A stretch of DNA of 47,792 nucleotides, taken from contig CAMAWN010000020.1 in the NCBI GenBank assembly GCA_945861865.1, positions 1 to 47,792 of the forward strand. The letters are read 5' to 3'. This DNA is from Candidatus Kuenenia stuttgartensis. GTDB lineage: Bacteria > Planctomycetota > Planctomycetia > Planctomycetales > Planctomycetaceae. The first letter of the stretch is position 1. Each line of letters opens with the position of its first letter. Below, in pieces: positions 7,904 through 16,924 of the stretch. The translations under genes were made by a program, and so were the position numbers. The notes beneath the pieces were generated by a model. The model saw only the letters and a list, made by a program, of their open reading frames with translations, was not told the origin of the DNA and searched no databases.

Positions 7904-8722
7904 TTACGCCGCGTGCGGGACCGAACCGGCGGACTCCATCGCGATCACTTCGTCGATGATCGACAGGTAGTCCTGCGCGCCGGCGGATTTCGGCTCGTAG
8001 TCAAAGATCGATTGGCCGAAGCTCGGCGCTTCCGCGAGCTTGATGTTGCGGCGGACTTTCGTCTGAAAGATGCGCGCGTTCGCCCACGGAGCGTTCGAGT
8101 CGCTGGCTCGCAAAAAGTTCGTCAGATCGGCGATCACGTCGCTGGCCAGTCGTGTGCCGGTCTCGAACAGACAGATCACGACGCCGCTGACTTTGAGTGC
8201 TCGATTCAGCCGCCGGGTCACGCGAGCGGTCGTCTCCAGCAACTTCGACAATCCTTGCAACGCAAAAAAGTGCGGCTGCAACGGAATGAAAACTTCCTTG
8301 ACCGCCGTCAGCGCGTTGATGGTCAACACTCCAAGCGACGGTGGGCAATCAATGACGATGTAATCCAGTGGCTGCGACTTCGCGAACTGCTGCAAGGCGT
8401 CTCGCAGGATCAGCTCGCGATCGGAGACGTTGGCGAGTTCCATCTCGATCGCGGCCAGTTCAATGTTGGCGGGGACGACCCACAAGTTCGGGGCCACCAG
8501 GTGTCGGACGTCGGCCAGAGTCTTTTCGCCCGCGAAGACCTGATAGATCGTCGGCATCGAACCGGAGGCCTCGACCCCCAAGTGCATCGAGGCGTGACCT
8601 TGCGGATCGAGATCAACGAGGCACACCTTGCGTCCACGAGCCGCCAGTCCCGCCGCCAAATTGACGCTGGTGGTCGTCTTGCCGACGCCCCCTTTTTGAT
8701 TCATCACGGCGATGGTCCGCAT
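7904..8722 (-). CDS. parA: ParA family ATPase
   Basis: A 272-residue deviant-Walker ATPase of the ParA/Soj/MinD class. It carries KGGVGKTTT (10-18) with the signature Lys, the VDLDPQG motif (36-42) and Walker [13 protein letters not shown] (120-131). Chromosomal ParA proteins bind DNA as ATP dimers and, with ParB, segregate origins; orphan relatives position other cargo such as chemotaxis arrays or carboxysomes. No parB, and no rsmG/mnmG that normally accompany the chromosomal pair, lies nearby, so this may be an orphan positioning ATPase. The start is well supported by GGAGAAGG upstream. The gene symbol is a family-level label. Confidence 0.9.
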   Translation of the reverse strand: MRTIAVMNQKGGVGKTTTSVNLAAGLAARGRKVCLVDLDPQGHASMHLGVEASGSMPTIYQVFAGEKTLADVRHLVAPNLWVVPANIELAAIEMELANVSDRELILRDALQQFAKSQPLDYIVIDCPPSLGVLTINALTAVKEVFIPLQPHFFALQGLSKLLETTARVTRRLNRALKVSGVVICLFETGTRLASDVIADLTNFLRASDSNAPWANARIFQTKVRRNIKLAEAPSFGQSIFDYEPKSAGAQDYLSIIDEVIAMESAGSVPHAA

Positions 8723-8979
8723 GAGATTCCCTTCTCCAATCGGAGGACGGCGTCTCCTTTGCGAAACTCATTTTCGCGGACGGTGAGCCGAGTCCGATTC
8801 TTCGTTTTGGAGGGTAGTCCAATCGCGACAAACGCCGGAAGACGAGTTCGCGGCGGTACGGGCTGGCCTAGTCGCTGACAAAGAGGCTCGATAGATTGCG
8901 ACCGACTCGAAACGGCCGCTGTGAGCAGCGTGCTCAACTCCATTTTCGCTTGGCCCTTGCTCTTCTGGAGACATGTCTC

Positions 8980-9516
8980 GTGGAACCTCTCGCACCTCAG
9001 CCGTTGATGGCCTCGTCTTCTCGTCATCGTGTCCCCGGTTGGCTCTGGCTGACCGCCGGAATTGTCGTGGGGCTGACGATCGCGGCGTTGTGGCCGCATC
9101 GCTCGTTGACCGCCTCGACTTCGGACCGCAACGAAAAATTCGGCATGTGTACCGTCTATGTTTCCGAGAATTTGGAAGCCGTCTTTGTGCTCGATTTTTT
9201 GACGGGCCGATTGACGGGAGCTTGTTTGGGCAAGCAAGGAAACGGATTCGTCCAGTTTTTCGCGGCCGACGTGGGGGCTGACTTGCAAGTCAAAGGAGCC
9301 AAGCCGGCGTACGCGATGACTCCGGGGCTGGCCCAGATTCGTGCCAAGCCGGGAGTCCAACCGGCGGCGAGCGTGATCTACGTGGCCGAGATGTCCACCG
9401 GAAAGGTCGGCTGCTACGCGATCCCGTTTAATCTGCCCAACGTGAAGAATCCGACGCCGGCCAAGCTCGCGCCGCTGGACGTCTACACGTTTCGTGAAGC
9501 GGCTCCGGTGGAGTAG
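8980..9516 (+). CDS. membrane-anchored conserved planctomycete protein
   Basis: About 178 residues. A single N-terminal hydrophobic helix (near 23-40 from this start) should anchor or export it. The mature part is beta-rich with VYVSENLEAVFVLDFLTGRL and VIYVAEMSTGKVGCYAIPF. This 'lifetime-of-data' pattern, meaning paired strands ending in LDxxTGxL and VAExxTGKVxxYxIP, belongs to a conserved planctomycete hypothetical family of unknown role. Start choice: the GTG at 8980 has GGAG about 10 nt upstream; the ATG at 9007 (169 aa) keeps the whole signal anchor and is an equal alternative. It is convergent with the kinase gene (18-nt gap). Confidence 0.75.
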   Translation: MEPLAPQPLMASSSRHRVPGWLWLTAGIVVGLTIAALWPHRSLTASTSDRNEKFGMCTVYVSENLEAVFVLDFLTGRLTGACLGKQGNGFVQFFAADVGADLQVKGAKPAYAMTPGLAQIRAKPGVQPAASVIYVAEMSTGKVGCYAIPFNLPNVKNPTPAKLAPLDVYTFREAAPVE

Positions 9517-9534
9517 TTTGATCGACGCGTCAGA

Positions 9535-11121
9535 TCACGCGGACGGAAAAAGCGGATCGAGCACAGCGCGGACTTCGTCGGCGTAAAAGCTCTTGTCGAT
9601 GATCGCGGATGCTCCGACGCGACGCAGAGCTTGCCGCTTGGCTGGTGCCGCTTCCGTTGTGACCAGCAGAACCGGCGTGTCGGCGAAATTTGGAGTTTGC
9701 CGAAGATGTTCGATCAGCTCTTGGCCATCGACCCCAGACAGATTCAGGCCGGTGACAATCAGATCGAATGATTGCGTGGCCAATGCGTTCATCGCTTTCG
9801 TGCCATCCGAAAAGTCCAAGACCTTGGTGAAGCCGAGGTTCGTTAGTGTGTTGCGGATATGGACTCGCGCTGTGAGGCTGGAGTCAGCGACGAGCACCGT
9901 CAGTGAACCGCGCTCTCGCGCGGCGGACACGGGACTCGGACGAGCGGGCGTGGCCGCCTCGACGATGCCGGGTACCGGTTTGGCCGAGGAGGGTGGACGT
10001 GGCGACGAGATCAAGTCGGACATCCGCATCTGCTTGAGTTCGTCGGCGACTTCGGCATCGGACAAGGTCAGTCCGCTGCGTTCGAAAGCGCGGACGACCA
10101 CCGACATCGTGGTGAACCGGTCGTTCGGCAACTTGGCGATCATCCGGTTGTAAATGTCGTCCAATTCGAAGGGCATGTCCGTGTGCAGTTGCAGCAGCGA
10201 TGGGATCGGCTCCTGCTTGTGCATGAGCAGCGTTTCCATTGGTGTCTCGCCTCCGTAGGGTGGCCGGGCCATCACCAAAAAAAACAGCGTGCAGCCCAGG
10301 CTGTAGATGTCGGCCCGATGATCGACTTGCGACAGATTGAAAGCTTGCTCCGGCGGCATGAAATCAACCGTCCCTAAGATGCCATCCGCCTTGGTGAGCG
10401 TCGATTCTTCACTGTCCGACTCACCGAAAAGATCTGTGGTGCAGACCAGACCCAGGTCCGTAATTTTGAGCGAACCCGCCGAATCCAGCAGCAGATTCGC
10501 CGGCTTGATATCGCGATGAATAATGCCTTGTGCGTGCGCGTGCTCCAAACCGCGAGCCGCTTGCAGGATCAGCGTCGCGGCCAGCCTCGGCGACAACGCA
10601 CCGCGCAGTCTCACGAGCCGGTCGAGGTCCGCTCCATCGATGAACTCCATCACGAGGTAATTTCCCGCCTCACAGACATCGGCATCGTGAGCAGTCACAA
10701 TGTTGGGATGCGACAGACGCGCCGCGGTCTCGACCTCGCGTTGGAAGCGTTGCACGAAGGACTGGTTGTCGCCGAGGCTCGCGGCCAGCACTTTGACCGC
10801 GACGATCCGCTTCATGCGGCGATGCCGAGCTTTGTAGACCGTCCCCATGCCGCCGCTGCCCAGCTTGTCGAGGATGTCGTAGTTGCCGATTTGCAAATCG
10901 CTCAACCGCCCGTCACAAACTGCTCGTGCTTGAAACGGAGTCATCCAGCCTTGCGTCGCCAGCGACTGTGCCGCCCACGACGCGTCAAACTTGCTGCTTT
11001 GAGCGTCGATCCATTTCAACGATTGAGCCAGTTCCTCTCCCATCAGCAACGAACTCGCTTCGAGCCGCTCACGCAGCGTCTCGCGAAGCAATAGATCGTA
11101 CGAATGAGAATCACCAGTCAT
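9535..11121 (-). CDS. Ser/Thr protein kinase fused to a receiver-like domain lacking its Asp
   Basis: A 528-residue cytoplasmic protein with no membrane helix. Residues 81-350 form an intact Hanks-type kinase: Gly loop GSGGMG (89-93 region), Lys110, HRDIKPAN (202-209), DLG (222-224) and PPE (256-258). A Pro-rich linker (375-400) leads to a response-regulator receiver fold (407-525). That domain keeps one acidic pocket Asp (D412), Thr488 and Lys510. The residue at the end of beta-3 that should be the phosphorylated Asp is Gly458 (codons read I-V-T-G-L-N-L). The receiver is therefore probably a phosphorylation-independent interaction module. N-terminal residues 1-80 resemble the short helical leader common before planctomycete kinases. 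The gene lies 38 nt downstream of hpt and may be cotranscribed with it; no clear Shine-Dalgarno precedes the ATG. Confidence 0.93.
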   Translation of the reverse strand: MTGDSHSYDLLLRETLRERLEASSLLMGEELAQSLKWIDAQSSKFDASWAAQSLATQGWMTPFQARAVCDGRLSDLQIGNYDILDKLGSGGMGTVYKARHRRMKRIVAVKVLAASLGDNQSFVQRFQREVETAARLSHPNIVTAHDADVCEAGNYLVMEFIDGADLDRLVRLRGALSPRLAATLILQAARGLEHAHAQGIIHRDIKPANLLLDSAGSLKITDLGLVCTTDLFGESDSEESTLTKADGILGTVDFMPPEQAFNLSQVDHRADIYSLGCTLFFLVMARPPYGGETPMETLLMHKQEPIPSLLQLHTDMPFELDDIYNRMIAKLPNDRFTTMSVVVRAFERSGLTLSDAEVADELKQMRMSDLISSPRPPSSAKPVPGIVEAATPARPSPVSAARERGSLTVLVADSSLTARVHIRNTLTNLGFTKVLDFSDGTKAMNALATQSFDLIVTGLNLSGVDGQELIEHLRQTPNFADTPVLLVTTEAAPAKRQALRRVGASAIIDKSFYADEVRAVLDPLFPSA

Positions 11122-11159
11122 GGAGATGTGGCCATCGATCAGACAACGGAGAGTTCAAC

Positions 11160-11678
11160 TCATAAGTCCTTCGGTTCCAGTGCTGCGATGTACGGCAGGT
11201 GCCGGTAGTCGTCGTTGTAGTCCAACCCGTAGCCCACGACGAAACGATCTGGGATTTGAAAGCAGTGGTAGTCGGGCTGAATCGCCACCTTCGCCTTGCC
11301 AGTCTTCCACAGTAGCACCGCCGAGCGAACGCTGCGCGGCGAACTGCGGCGGATCATCTCCAGCAGCGTTGCCATCGTGTGACCGGTGTCGAAAATGTCG
11401 TCCACCAGCAACACCGAGCGGTCGCGAATGTCCGGTACCAGAGAATCATTGATCCGCAGTTCGAGCGGCTGCGTCGTCGCGCCGCGATAGCTGGAGGCTT
11501 GAATCAATCCGACCCGCAACGGCAAGTCGATGGTGCGGATCAGGTCCGCCAGGAAGACGATGCTCCCCGTGAGCACTCCCAAAACCGTCAGCGGCTGGTC
11601 CCGATACTCGGTGGCAATTTGATGCCCCAAGGTCGCGACAACTTTTTGAATTTCGCTCGCTTCAATCAATGTCTGCAT
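11160..11678 (-). CDS. hpt: hypoxanthine phosphoribosyltransferase
   Basis: A 172-residue purine-salvage enzyme that transfers the phosphoribosyl group of PRPP to hypoxanthine or guanine. The PRPP-binding motif VLLVDDIFDTGHTM (89-102) is intact, as are the substrate-flap SSYRG (62-66) and the C-terminal GLDYNDDYRHLPYI signature (151-164), which carries the base-stacking and ribose contacts. Length matches bacterial HPRTs. I start it at MQTLIE (11678); the frame runs upstream to 11789, but those codons come from the palindromic element at 11715-11789. It sits downstream of the MFS gene and 38 nt before the kinase. Confidence 0.95.
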   Translation of the reverse strand: MQTLIEASEIQKVVATLGHQIATEYRDQPLTVLGVLTGSIVFLADLIRTIDLPLRVGLIQASSYRGATTQPLELRINDSLVPDIRDRSVLLVDDIFDTGHTMATLLEMIRRSSPRSVRSAVLLWKTGKAKVAIQPDYHCFQIPDRFVVGYGLDYNDDYRHLPYIAALEPKDL

Positions 11679-11714
11679 GGTTCGTCCCGTGTGTGGCGGG
11701 GGATTTGAAGTGTC

Positions 11715-11789
11715 GTGGGGCAGGTTTTCAACCTGTCCGGACACGAACGACTGGCCAAATTGAGCGGGCAGTTTGAAAACCTGCCCCAC
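11715..11789. repeat. two-armed palindromic element, GTGGGG..CAGGTT family
   Basis: The left arm begins GTGGGGCAGGTTTTCAACCT and the right arm ends AGGTTTTCAA-type complement GAAAACCTGCCCCAC; 22 of 24 arm positions pair. Each arm is itself a near-palindrome (CAGGTT..AACCTG). It lies between the MFS stop (4 nt away) and hpt. Related copies occur at 19352, 23157, 39781 and 41584. Confidence 0.85.
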
Positions 11790-11792
11790 GAA

Positions 11793-13163
11793 TCAGCGGC
11801 GAGTTTCATCCGGCAGGCTCGACAAGATCGGGCCGTCGAGCGTTTCGCCCGTCGGACGCAGTTCTTCGATTTGCACGCCGACCGCATCCCCGGTGACCTC
11901 GATGTGCGGCACTCGCCACAGGAAGATCAGCCCGATTGCCCGCCACGTCGACGAGACCACGAACAAGCTGTGATAGGCCCACGGAGCCTCGTGAGCCAAA
12001 TGCAGAATGACTCCGCCGACCAATGCTCCGGCGGCCAGCGCGGCGCTGTTGAGCAGATTGAACAGCGTCAACACTCCGACTCGTTCGTCCGCCGGGATCG
12101 ACTCAAAGAACAACAGGAAGAACGCCAACTCGTAGGCCGCCCAGCAGACGCCGGCAGTGACTTGAGTCAGGCACAGCCAAGCGTAGTTGTCCGAAATGCT
12201 CCACATCCCGGACAGCGGCACGATGCCGATACCACCCAGCGTCAGCAATCGCCGCGCTCCCCAGCGTTTCGCAAACCGACCACACAGCGGCAATGCCATG
12301 ATCTTAAAGACGAACGAGAACGCGATCAGCACCGCGTAATCGACGTACGAGAACTGCAACTTCTCCCGCATGTACGGTGCGAAGTAGGGCCCAGTGATCC
12401 ACACTCCGAATTGCACCACGATGATGTAGAACAGCAAGCGTCCTCCGGCACTGTGTCGGTACGATCGCAGTTGTTCGAGCACCGGCACGCGGCGATGATC
12501 CAGCGGAAGCGGCTTCGGCTCGTGCTGCGCCGCCAGAAAAAACGCGGACATCACTCGGCACACACACGCGATCGCGAACAGCACTCCGTACACCGTCAGC
12601 ACACAGCCCTGCTCCTTGCCGTATTCCAGAGCGAAGCCTCCGCCCAGAAATCCGGCCAAGACGGTGAGTTGTTGCAAGCGCGTCCGCTTGGCGAAGAAGT
12701 GTGCTCGAATCGAACGGGGCACGAGCGTGCCGATCCAGACATTCCAAGCCGGCCCAGTCCCCAGACCTCCGGCCCAAAACACCGAAGCCACCACCAGCGC
12801 CGCCCACGGCGGGATGTAGCCGATGACCGCCGCTCCGATCAGGGGGACGAAGCTGGCCGCTTGCAACATCGAGCAAAACACGACCCAGCGTTTGTGTGAC
12901 TTCAACAGGCCGACCGCCCACGGCGAGACCATCTGCAACAAACCACCCAGCAAAACTGGCACGCTGACCACCAGTCCCGCCATCACGCCGCTCAGCCCGA
13001 CCGTCAGGACGAACAGCGGCAAGTAGGTCTCGCCCAGGCCGACCATCACGCCGAACGCGGCGGCGTCCGCCTGGCTGACTTGCAAGTTGTGAGTCAGTTG
13101 TCGAACGCGCTGTCCGCGCGGCTGCGGCTCAGGCCGAGAGTCGTCACTCGTGAGTCCGTTCAC
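11793..13163 (-). CDS. MFS transporter
   Basis: A 456-residue integral membrane protein with about twelve hydrophobic helices in two halves, separated by a charged loop near 215-240 ([19 protein letters not shown]). A major-facilitator loop 2-3 region with basic residues ([10 protein letters not shown]) is visible. The cytoplasmic N-terminus is polar (1-35). The family moves small solutes by proton or ion coupling; the substrate is not inferable. The start codon is GTG and overlaps the argH stop (GTGA), so argH and this gene are translationally coupled. This could suggest an arginine-related or unrelated efflux role. A palindromic element follows 3 nt after the stop. Confidence 0.88.
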   Translation of the reverse strand: MNGLTSDDSRPEPQPRGQRVRQLTHNLQVSQADAAAFGVMVGLGETYLPLFVLTVGLSGVMAGLVVSVPVLLGGLLQMVSPWAVGLLKSHKRWVVFCSMLQAASFVPLIGAAVIGYIPPWAALVVASVFWAGGLGTGPAWNVWIGTLVPRSIRAHFFAKRTRLQQLTVLAGFLGGGFALEYGKEQGCVLTVYGVLFAIACVCRVMSAFFLAAQHEPKPLPLDHRRVPVLEQLRSYRHSAGGRLLFYIIVVQFGVWITGPYFAPYMREKLQFSYVDYAVLIAFSFVFKIMALPLCGRFAKRWGARRLLTLGGIGIVPLSGMWSISDNYAWLCLTQVTAGVCWAAYELAFFLLFFESIPADERVGVLTLFNLLNSAALAAGALVGGVILHLAHEAPWAYHSLFVVSSTWRAIGLIFLWRVPHIEVTGDAVGVQIEELRPTGETLDGPILSSLPDETRR

Positions 13164-14533
13164 GTCAGCTTTTCTTTCCAGAACTGAATTTGACTGAGCA
13201 CCGGCGCGCGTCCACCGGAGCCAAAGCTGCGCAGCGCCGCGACCGCGTTGGCCGTTCCGAGCACTTGGCTGACGTCAGTCGCAATCCGATCGCATGCCGA
13301 TTGCAAATCGACCAGCGGCAGATCAGACAGCCGGCACTTCCGCGAGTCGCACAGCGCGACCAGCTTGCCGACCGTCTCGTGAGCGGTTCGCATCGGGACA
13401 CCCTTGTCGATCAGATATTCCATCAGCATCGTCGCATCGAGAAAACCTTCTTCCAGCCGTGCGGCGATCCGGTCTCGCTGCAACTCGGCTTGAGCCGCCA
13501 GCGGTTCGGCCAGTGCCAAGCACGCGGCGGTTGTATCGAACGCGGCGAACAGCGCGAGTTTGTCTTCCTGCAAGTCGCGATTGTACGCCAGCGGTAGCCC
13601 TTTGGTCAGAAACTGCAACTGCGTCAGCGACGCCATTACGCGAGCCGATTTGCCTCGGATCAATTCCAACACATCCGGGTTCCGTTTCTGCGGCATGATT
13701 GACGAGCCAGTCGTGAACGCATCGGGCAGCTTGAGGAAACCAAATTCGGTCGAGAACCAAATGATCCACTCCTCGGCCCACGACGACAGATGCGTCGCAA
13801 TCAGCGACAGATCGAAGACGAATTCGATCACGAAGTCTCGGTCGCTCGACACGTCGAGGCTGTTGCGAGCCGGTTCGGTGAAACCGAGCAGCCGCGCGGT
13901 CTCGTGCCGGTCGATCGGCAACGACGTGCCCGCCAGTGCTGCGGCTCCCAACGGCGAGACGTTGACTCGCTTGAGACAGTCGGCCAACCGCTGCCGGTCG
14001 CGCTCGAACTTCTCGACCCATGCCAACCAAAAATGCGGCGCGAGCACCGGCATCGCGCGCTGCAAGTGCGTGTAGCCGGGCAGGACGATCGCGAGATCTC
14101 GGTCGCAGCGTCCGACGAACGCCCGTTGCAGATTGACGAGCAACTCGTCGATTTGCGCGATCGCATCGCGCGTCCAGAGTTTCAGATCGGTGGCGACCTG
14201 ATCGTTGCGGCTGCGGCCCGTGTGCAGCTTGCGGCCGACATCACCCAGCCTGCGAATCAGCTCGCTTTCGATGTGCATGTGGATGTCTTCGAGTTCCGTG
14301 CGGAACGGCAACTCGCCGCGCGAGATCACGCCGCGAATGTCTTCCAACTCGGTCACGATCTGGTCCGCTTCGGCCACCGTCAGCAGTCCGACCTTCGCCA
14401 ACATCTGCGCATGAGCCTGTGAGCCGGTGATGTCGGCGTGCGCCAATCGCGAGTCGAAGCTGATCGACTCCGTGAACTCTTCCACGCGAGCGTCCGTCGC
14501 CTGTTGAAATCGCCCGCCCCATGCCTTCGCCAC
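13160..14533 (-). CDS. argH: argininosuccinate lyase
   Basis: A 457-residue enzyme for the last step of arginine biosynthesis, splitting argininosuccinate into arginine and fumarate. The fumarase/aspartase superfamily signature is present as [12 protein letters not shown] (276-287), with the catalytic Ser in the GSS loop. HTGRSRNDQ (104-112) and GYTHLQRA (153-160, catalytic His) are intact. The start is GTG at 14533 with AGGAG 7 nt upstream, giving the usual [10 protein letters not shown]-terminus; the frame remains open to 14641 without support. Other arg genes are not in the window. The gene is coupled to a downstream MFS transporter. Confidence 0.96.
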   Translation of the reverse strand: MAKAWGGRFQQATDARVEEFTESISFDSRLAHADITGSQAHAQMLAKVGLLTVAEADQIVTELEDIRGVISRGELPFRTELEDIHMHIESELIRRLGDVGRKLHTGRSRNDQVATDLKLWTRDAIAQIDELLVNLQRAFVGRCDRDLAIVLPGYTHLQRAMPVLAPHFWLAWVEKFERDRQRLADCLKRVNVSPLGAAALAGTSLPIDRHETARLLGFTEPARNSLDVSSDRDFVIEFVFDLSLIATHLSSWAEEWIIWFSTEFGFLKLPDAFTTGSSIMPQKRNPDVLELIRGKSARVMASLTQLQFLTKGLPLAYNRDLQEDKLALFAAFDTTAACLALAEPLAAQAELQRDRIAARLEEGFLDATMLMEYLIDKGVPMRTAHETVGKLVALCDSRKCRLSDLPLVDLQSACDRIATDVSQVLGTANAVAALRSFGSGGRAPVLSQIQFWKEKLT

Positions 14534-14560
14534 TGGTTGTCTCCTTGTCGTCGTCGAGTT

Positions 14561-14616
14561 CGTAGCTCCGCCTTCAGGCGACCGCATTCGATCCACCGCC
14601 TGAAGGTGGAACGACG
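14561..14616. repeat. two-armed palindromic element, CGTAG..CCGCCTTCAGGCG family
   Basis: Arms CGTAGCTCCGCCTTCAGGCG and CGCCTGAAGGTGGAACGACG pair at 17 of 20 positions around a 16-nt loop. It lies 28 nt upstream of argH. The element at 38005-38056 is related. Confidence 0.75.
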
Positions 14617-14835
14617 AGCAGGTCAGAATATACCCGCTCAACCGGTTGCCGTCACAACCGGACGGCCGCGAGCCATGCGGGAGAGCCGAAGTTACTCAAA
14701 GTGCCCTCCGGAGAGGATTGAAAAATCGAAATCGTTCCTGGCCCGGCAATCGGTCCTGACGCGCAAGCGAGGGGTTCGAGCGACGGAAGAGTCCGCCACT
14801 CGCTGGCGCGTCGTGCTGGTTTGGCAACCACTTCT

Positions 14836-16821
14836 TCAAATGAAAAGTAGTGCGATGCTGATGCTCAAAAAGAACACGCCGCACACCAGCACTCCGAGCT
14901 GGTGGAACCAGCCGGGTTGAACTTCTTTCGGCAGCAGCGTGCGATTCACGTAGATCGACATCAGCGAAACCGAACCGAGTGCGATGTTTTGCAGCACGGC
15001 GGCAAACTTCGCGATCTGCACGGCGGGAAATTGAACCAGGATCACCAGTCCGGCGACGGCGTAAGCAGCCATGATGCCGTAATAGATGTATCGGACTTCG
15101 CCGGTTCGGCGCACGCGAGCGCTGGCATTCCACAGCATGTCGGTCCAGCGGCGAGCAATCTGGTCGCCGGTGCTGACTTGTCCCGGAGTCAGCACCAAGA
15201 AGCCACAGAACAACGTCAGGAACCAAAACAGCGACGCATACGACGGGTAACGCGCGGCGATCCCTTCGGCCGACATCGCCGAGACTCGGTCGCCGACGAC
15301 GCTGGCGTTGCGGATGAACTCCAACGACATCATGCAGGGCAACGCCATGCCGATCACGGAAGCCGCCATCCAAATGGCTTGATCGCGGCCGATGTGGACC
15401 ATCCAGCCACGCCACTTCGAGCGATTCGGTTCGTCGATCGGAAAGACCTTGCCGGTGTGCGACAGCGAGATGGTGATGCCGCCGCATGCGCTGGGGATCG
15501 CGCCGACGTGACAGCCCATGCCCCAGCCTTTGTCGCGTGCGTAGTTCGAGAACATCGTGTTCGTCAGCCCGCCGGCTCCGGCGATTGCGATGAACGCCAC
15601 GATCATCGCCCAATCGAGCGGCGGCAACTGGCCGTGCTCGCCGACGTAGCCGACGACGCTCACGTAAGCGACCCCTTCGTGTTGCAGATGATTGGCCAGC
15701 CGCGCCCGTTGCGGTTCGGGAACTTGATCCAGCGAGGTGAATTCGGCTTCCGCGTCGTTGGATCGCACCTGCAACTTTGTCGGTTGAAAGAGATGGTGGT
15801 TGACGATGTTCCCTTCGGCGATCAGCGTCTCTCCGCGTTCGGCGACTTCGATCACGAACCGCTTGGAACCGACGAACGGTTCGGTTCGGTTCAGAATTTG
15901 CTCGCGAACGGCGGCGGCCTCGGAGTCAAACCGCATCTGCTTGCTGCGATTCACCAGTTGGTCAAGCATTGTCGTGGAGATGCGGACCGACTCTTCGGGC
16001 TTGCTGAGATTGAATTTGGCTTTCTCGCCGTCGCGAGTCACGAGGATCTCACCCGTGACCGCTTTGTCTTGGTCCCCTTTCCGTTCCCAGGTTCCTTTCG
16101 CGAGATACTCGGTGTCGCCGACAACTTGCCGCACGCTGAAGTGCCGATCGACGATCAGCGTCTCCGGCCGCAGCGGAACCGTGCCGAACGCGAAGAAGCC
16201 GGTGACGACATCCCACACCACGGGAGCCGAGACCATCGTCACCGCGATGATCGACAAGTAGCCCAGCACGACGACGAGCTTCGCCGCCATGATTTTTTCG
16301 AGCATCCGATAGACAGTGCCTCCGAAAATCAGCGGCACGAAACAGAGCAGAAAAATCCCGACACCCAGTCCGCGCACGAGCAGCGCGTCCTCTGGCGCCG
16401 GCAATCGTCCCAAAAAAGCCGCTGACAACGGCACAGCGGCGTTTGAAGCGTTGTACGGAAAGATCGCGGCCACATCGAGTACCGCGAAGAACACGATCCA
16501 CGCGGTCGGCCCCGGCCACGTTCGCAGGATGCCGACGTTCATTGGCTCGCCGCAGTAGATCGCGTACCGCATAAACATCAGGTTGGCGAAGCCCTGCAAC
16601 ACAATGCTGATCATCGCCAGCCAGAACAGAGACGCTCCGTACTGAGCCGACACCGCCGGCCCGAATAACCACTCGCCCGTGCCGATGCTCGTGCCGGCGA
16701 GGACGACTCCGGGACCGATCAACCCCAGCCACAACTTCCGTCCGGAACGCGGCGGCTCCGGCAAGTTTTCGATTTCCCAAGGAGCCAGTGCGCCAGCGGC
16801 AACAGTCTGAGGTTCGGTCAT
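14836..16821 (-). CDS. Nramp-like membrane transporter with a large soluble insertion
   Basis: A 661-residue protein with about eleven membrane helices. The first helix and flank (GLIGPGVVLAGTSIGTGEWLFGP, 33-55) resemble the planctomycete branch annotated as Nramp divalent-metal transporters. The canonical Nramp DPGN metal-binding motif of helix 1 is replaced by GTSIGTGEW, so metal transport is doubtful. A hydrophilic segment of about 185 residues (214-400) interrupts the helices. It is rich in beta strands and charged residues and would face one side of the membrane. The start lies directly after a palindromic element, and the gene is divergent from a sugar-acid dehydratase, so an organic-acid substrate is conceivable. 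It is preceded by no clear Shine-Dalgarno. Confidence 0.8.
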   Translation of the reverse strand: MTEPQTVAAGALAPWEIENLPEPPRSGRKLWLGLIGPGVVLAGTSIGTGEWLFGPAVSAQYGASLFWLAMISIVLQGFANLMFMRYAIYCGEPMNVGILRTWPGPTAWIVFFAVLDVAAIFPYNASNAAVPLSAAFLGRLPAPEDALLVRGLGVGIFLLCFVPLIFGGTVYRMLEKIMAAKLVVVLGYLSIIAVTMVSAPVVWDVVTGFFAFGTVPLRPETLIVDRHFSVRQVVGDTEYLAKGTWERKGDQDKAVTGEILVTRDGEKAKFNLSKPEESVRISTTMLDQLVNRSKQMRFDSEAAAVREQILNRTEPFVGSKRFVIEVAERGETLIAEGNIVNHHLFQPTKLQVRSNDAEAEFTSLDQVPEPQRARLANHLQHEGVAYVSVVGYVGEHGQLPPLDWAMIVAFIAIAGAGGLTNTMFSNYARDKGWGMGCHVGAIPSACGGITISLSHTGKVFPIDEPNRSKWRGWMVHIGRDQAIWMAASVIGMALPCMMSLEFIRNASVVGDRVSAMSAEGIAARYPSYASLFWFLTLFCGFLVLTPGQVSTGDQIARRWTDMLWNASARVRRTGEVRYIYYGIMAAYAVAGLVILVQFPAVQIAKFAAVLQNIALGSVSLMSIYVNRTLLPKEVQPGWFHQLGVLVCGVFFLSISIALLFI

Positions 16822-16831
16822 GTGTGGTTCC

Positions 16832-16923
16832 GTAGGTCAGCCTTTCCAGGCTGATCCGATGGGCGGTTGACTTGGAATCGTGATCGAGTGCCGTATCGTG
16901 TCAGCTTGGGAAGGCTGACCTAC
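16832..16923. repeat. two-armed palindromic element, GTAGGTCAGCC family
   Basis: Arms of 23 nt (left begins GTAGGTCAGCCTTTCCAGG; right ends GAAGGCTGACCTAC-like) pair at 21 positions around a 45-nt core. It fills the whole spacer between the divergent Nramp-like and dehydratase genes, ending 1 nt before the latter's ATG. A second copy lies at 25108-25189. Confidence 0.85.
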
Positions 16924-16924
16924 A

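Noticed and set aside
9712..9760. Second Asp in the receiver (SGVDG) as an alternative phosphoacceptor
   Set aside because: It lies seven residues past the beta-3 position, in the loop, where receivers carry a conserved non-phosphorylated Asp or Gly.
11679..11789. N-terminal extension of hpt
   Set aside because: Its codons are the palindromic repeat element; the standard HPRT N-terminus begins at 11678.
14902..16425. 507-codon plus-strand open frame
   Set aside because: It lies wholly opposite the Nramp-like gene and has His/Gln/Arg-rich, non-protein-like composition.
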